13,863 nt of DNA from Candidatus Portnoyibacteriota bacterium (GTDB taxonomy: Bacteria; Patescibacteriota; Minisyncoccia; Portnoybacterales; GWB1-42-6): NCBI GenBank assembly GCA_028717445.1, contig JAQUNU010000018.1, positions 1 to 13,863 of the forward strand. The letters are read 5' to 3'. How positions within the stretch are numbered: position 1 is the stretch's first letter; the number at the start of each line of letters is the position of its first letter. Shown here piece after piece: positions 13,163 through 13,863 of the stretch. Below the pieces are notes generated by a model. The model made no database searches. It saw nothing but the letters and a program-made list of their open reading frames with translations, and was not told where the DNA came from. Made by a program: the position numbers and the translations under genes.

Positions 13163-13252
13163 TATCGCGATTGCGCACGAATTTGGCCACGAATACCACA
13201 AATATCAGATGGATTCGTGTAACAATTCGTGGGATATTCGTGAAAATTAGCG
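13163..13252. repeat. CACGAAT palindromic repeat, copy 2 (rpsM-rpsK spacer)
   Basis: This 90-bp unit begins at the base after the rpsM stop and ends four bases before the rpsK ATG. It matches copy 1 at 88 of 90 positions by my count (substitutions in GAATGCG/GATTGCG and ATCTGAT/ATCAGAT). Confidence 0.9.
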
Positions 13253-13256
13253 AACT

Positions 13257-13718
13257 ATGGGAAAGAAAAAAGTTCTTGCCCAAACCGAGCAAGACGTTTT
13301 GAAAGAAGAACAGGAAATGAGCGCCGCCCAGAAAAAGGCGGTTGTTGAGGCAGGAGCGATGAAAGGAAGAAAGCTGGATAAGGGCAAAGTTTATATTCAA
13401 TCGAGTTATAATAATACGGCTATTTCCGTGACTGATTTTAACGGCCAGGTTTTAGCCTGGACGAGCGCCGGAATGCTTGGCTTCAAAGGTCCGAAAAAAG
13501 CCACGCCGTTCGCCGCCTCTAAAGCAGTTGAGGCGATTATGGAAAAGATCAGGAAAGCGGGAATTCGAGAAGTTTTTGTTTATGTTAAAGGAATCGGCAG
13601 CGGCCGAGAGTCGGCTGTTCGGGCTTTGGCGGCGCATGGTCTTGAAATTGCGGGAATTAAAGATATGACGCCTATTCCGCACAATGGCTGTCGGCCGAGG
13701 AAAGTTCGTCGAGTTTAA
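13257..13718 (+). CDS. rpsK: Ribosomal protein S11
   Basis: This 153-residue protein has the S11 core from about residue 43 (GKVYIQSSYNNTAISVTD), then FKGPKKATPFAASKAVEAI, VKGIGSGRESAVRAL and the C-terminal TPIPHNGCRPRKVRRV that wraps around 16S rRNA on the platform. It is about 24 residues longer than E. coli S11, all in a charged N-terminal extension (KEEQEMSAAQKKAVVEAGAM) likely helical. A later start at M21 or M35 would give a more usual length, but neither has a ribosome-binding site and 13257 is the first ATG after the repeat. S11 helps form the mRNA exit channel. Confidence 0.96.
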   Translation: MGKKKVLAQTEQDVLKEEQEMSAAQKKAVVEAGAMKGRKLDKGKVYIQSSYNNTAISVTDFNGQVLAWTSAGMLGFKGPKKATPFAASKAVEAIMEKIRKAGIREVFVYVKGIGSGRESAVRALAAHGLEIAGIKDMTPIPHNGCRPRKVRRV

Positions 13719-13801
13719 TCGCGATTGCGCACGAATTTGGCCACGAATACCACAAATACCAGATGGATTCGTGAAATTCGTGGGATATTCGTGAAAATTA
13801 G
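13719..13801. repeat. CACGAAT palindromic repeat, copy 3 (rpsK-rpsD spacer)
   Basis: This 83-bp unit begins at the base after the rpsK stop. Compared with copy 2 it lacks the first two bases, has one substitution (ATATC to ATACC), a 3-nt deletion in the centre, and diverges after GAAAATTAG. It keeps both CACGAAT and all three ATTCGTG words. Confidence 0.88.
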
Positions 13802-13809
13802 AGAGAAAA

Positions 13810-13863
13810 ATGATTGATCCAAAATGTAAAAATTGCAGGGCTGTCGGGGAAAAGCTTTTTATT
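13810..13863 (+). CDS. rpsD: Ribosomal protein S4, N-terminus only (cut by window end)
   Basis: Eighteen codons are visible, reading MIDPKCKNCRAVGEKLFI. The C-x2-C pair followed by GEKLF matches the zinc-binding N-terminus of C+ type S4 proteins, and the position after rpsK is the standard place for rpsD. S4 is a primary 16S rRNA-binding protein and the usual autogenous regulator of this operon in E. coli. GAGAG (13800-13804) lies 5-9 nt upstream of the ATG, the most Shine-Dalgarno-like start in this operon. Confidence 0.88.
   Translation, partial: MIDPKCKNCRAVGEKLFI

Noticed and set aside
12683..13801. CRISPR array
   Set aside because: The three repeats are 83-90 bp, are separated by complete ribosomal protein genes, and have no spacer structure or cas genes.
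1..13863. Alternative code with TGA as glycine (as in Gracilibacteria/SR1)
   Set aside because: No recognised gene here ends in TGA, but none contains an in-frame TGA either and all reach full family length using GGN for glycine, so code 11 fits. Absence of TGA stops in about a dozen AT-leaning genes may be chance.

Overview
The window looks like part of a small-genome Candidate Phyla Radiation (Patescibacteria, probably Parcubacteria-type) chromosome. The evidence is an AlaRS of only about 631 residues without the C-terminal domain, a TraD-like ATPase with a C-terminal CxxC/CxxC zinc ribbon preceded by a one-pass membrane protein, an actin-fold FtsA/PilM-type protein followed by a membrane-anchored baseplate-J-like protein, a weak or absent Shine-Dalgarno sequence before most genes, and densely palindromic spacers. 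This lineage call is inferred from gene content, not from a phylogeny. All complete genes read through in code 11 and end in TAA or TAG.

Layout. 1-4023 (+): the 3' part of a HARE-HTH protein, a one-TM protein and a TraD/VirD4-like ATPase. 4049-4081: a strong hairpin between convergent genes. 4124-4696 (-): efp, divergent from mnmA (4816-5877, +). 5878-6690: about 800 bp with no convincing protein gene. On the minus strand it has a consensus-quality promoter at its right end, nested stems throughout, and a GC hairpin followed by a T-run at its left end, so it is a candidate structured RNA locus. 6692-6795: a compound palindrome. 6840-8735 (+): alaS, with sharp internal changes in base composition. 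8741-8845: another palindromic element. 8849-11943 (+): an FtsA/PilM-like ATPase and a baseplate-J-like membrane protein. 12054-13863 (+): promoter and hairpin leader, then infA-rpmJ-rpsM-rpsK-rpsD (rpsD cut by the window end), the classic alpha-operon order of translation genes.

How the parts fit. Most genes serve translation: EF-P relieves polyproline stalls, MnmA thiolates tRNA wobble U34, AlaRS charges tRNA-Ala, and IF-1, L36, S13, S11 and S4 belong to initiation and the ribosome. The other genes form two envelope-associated pairs of unclear function.

The most unusual features are non-coding. Spacers between co-directional genes repeatedly hold long imperfect palindromes built from short repeated words, with different words at different loci. 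Three copies of one 83-90 bp version, two of them differing at only two positions, fill the rpmJ-rpsM, rpsM-rpsK and rpsK-rpsD spacers almost exactly from stop codon to start codon. The roughly 715-nt minus-strand structured locus upstream of alaS is the second strong candidate for something undescribed.
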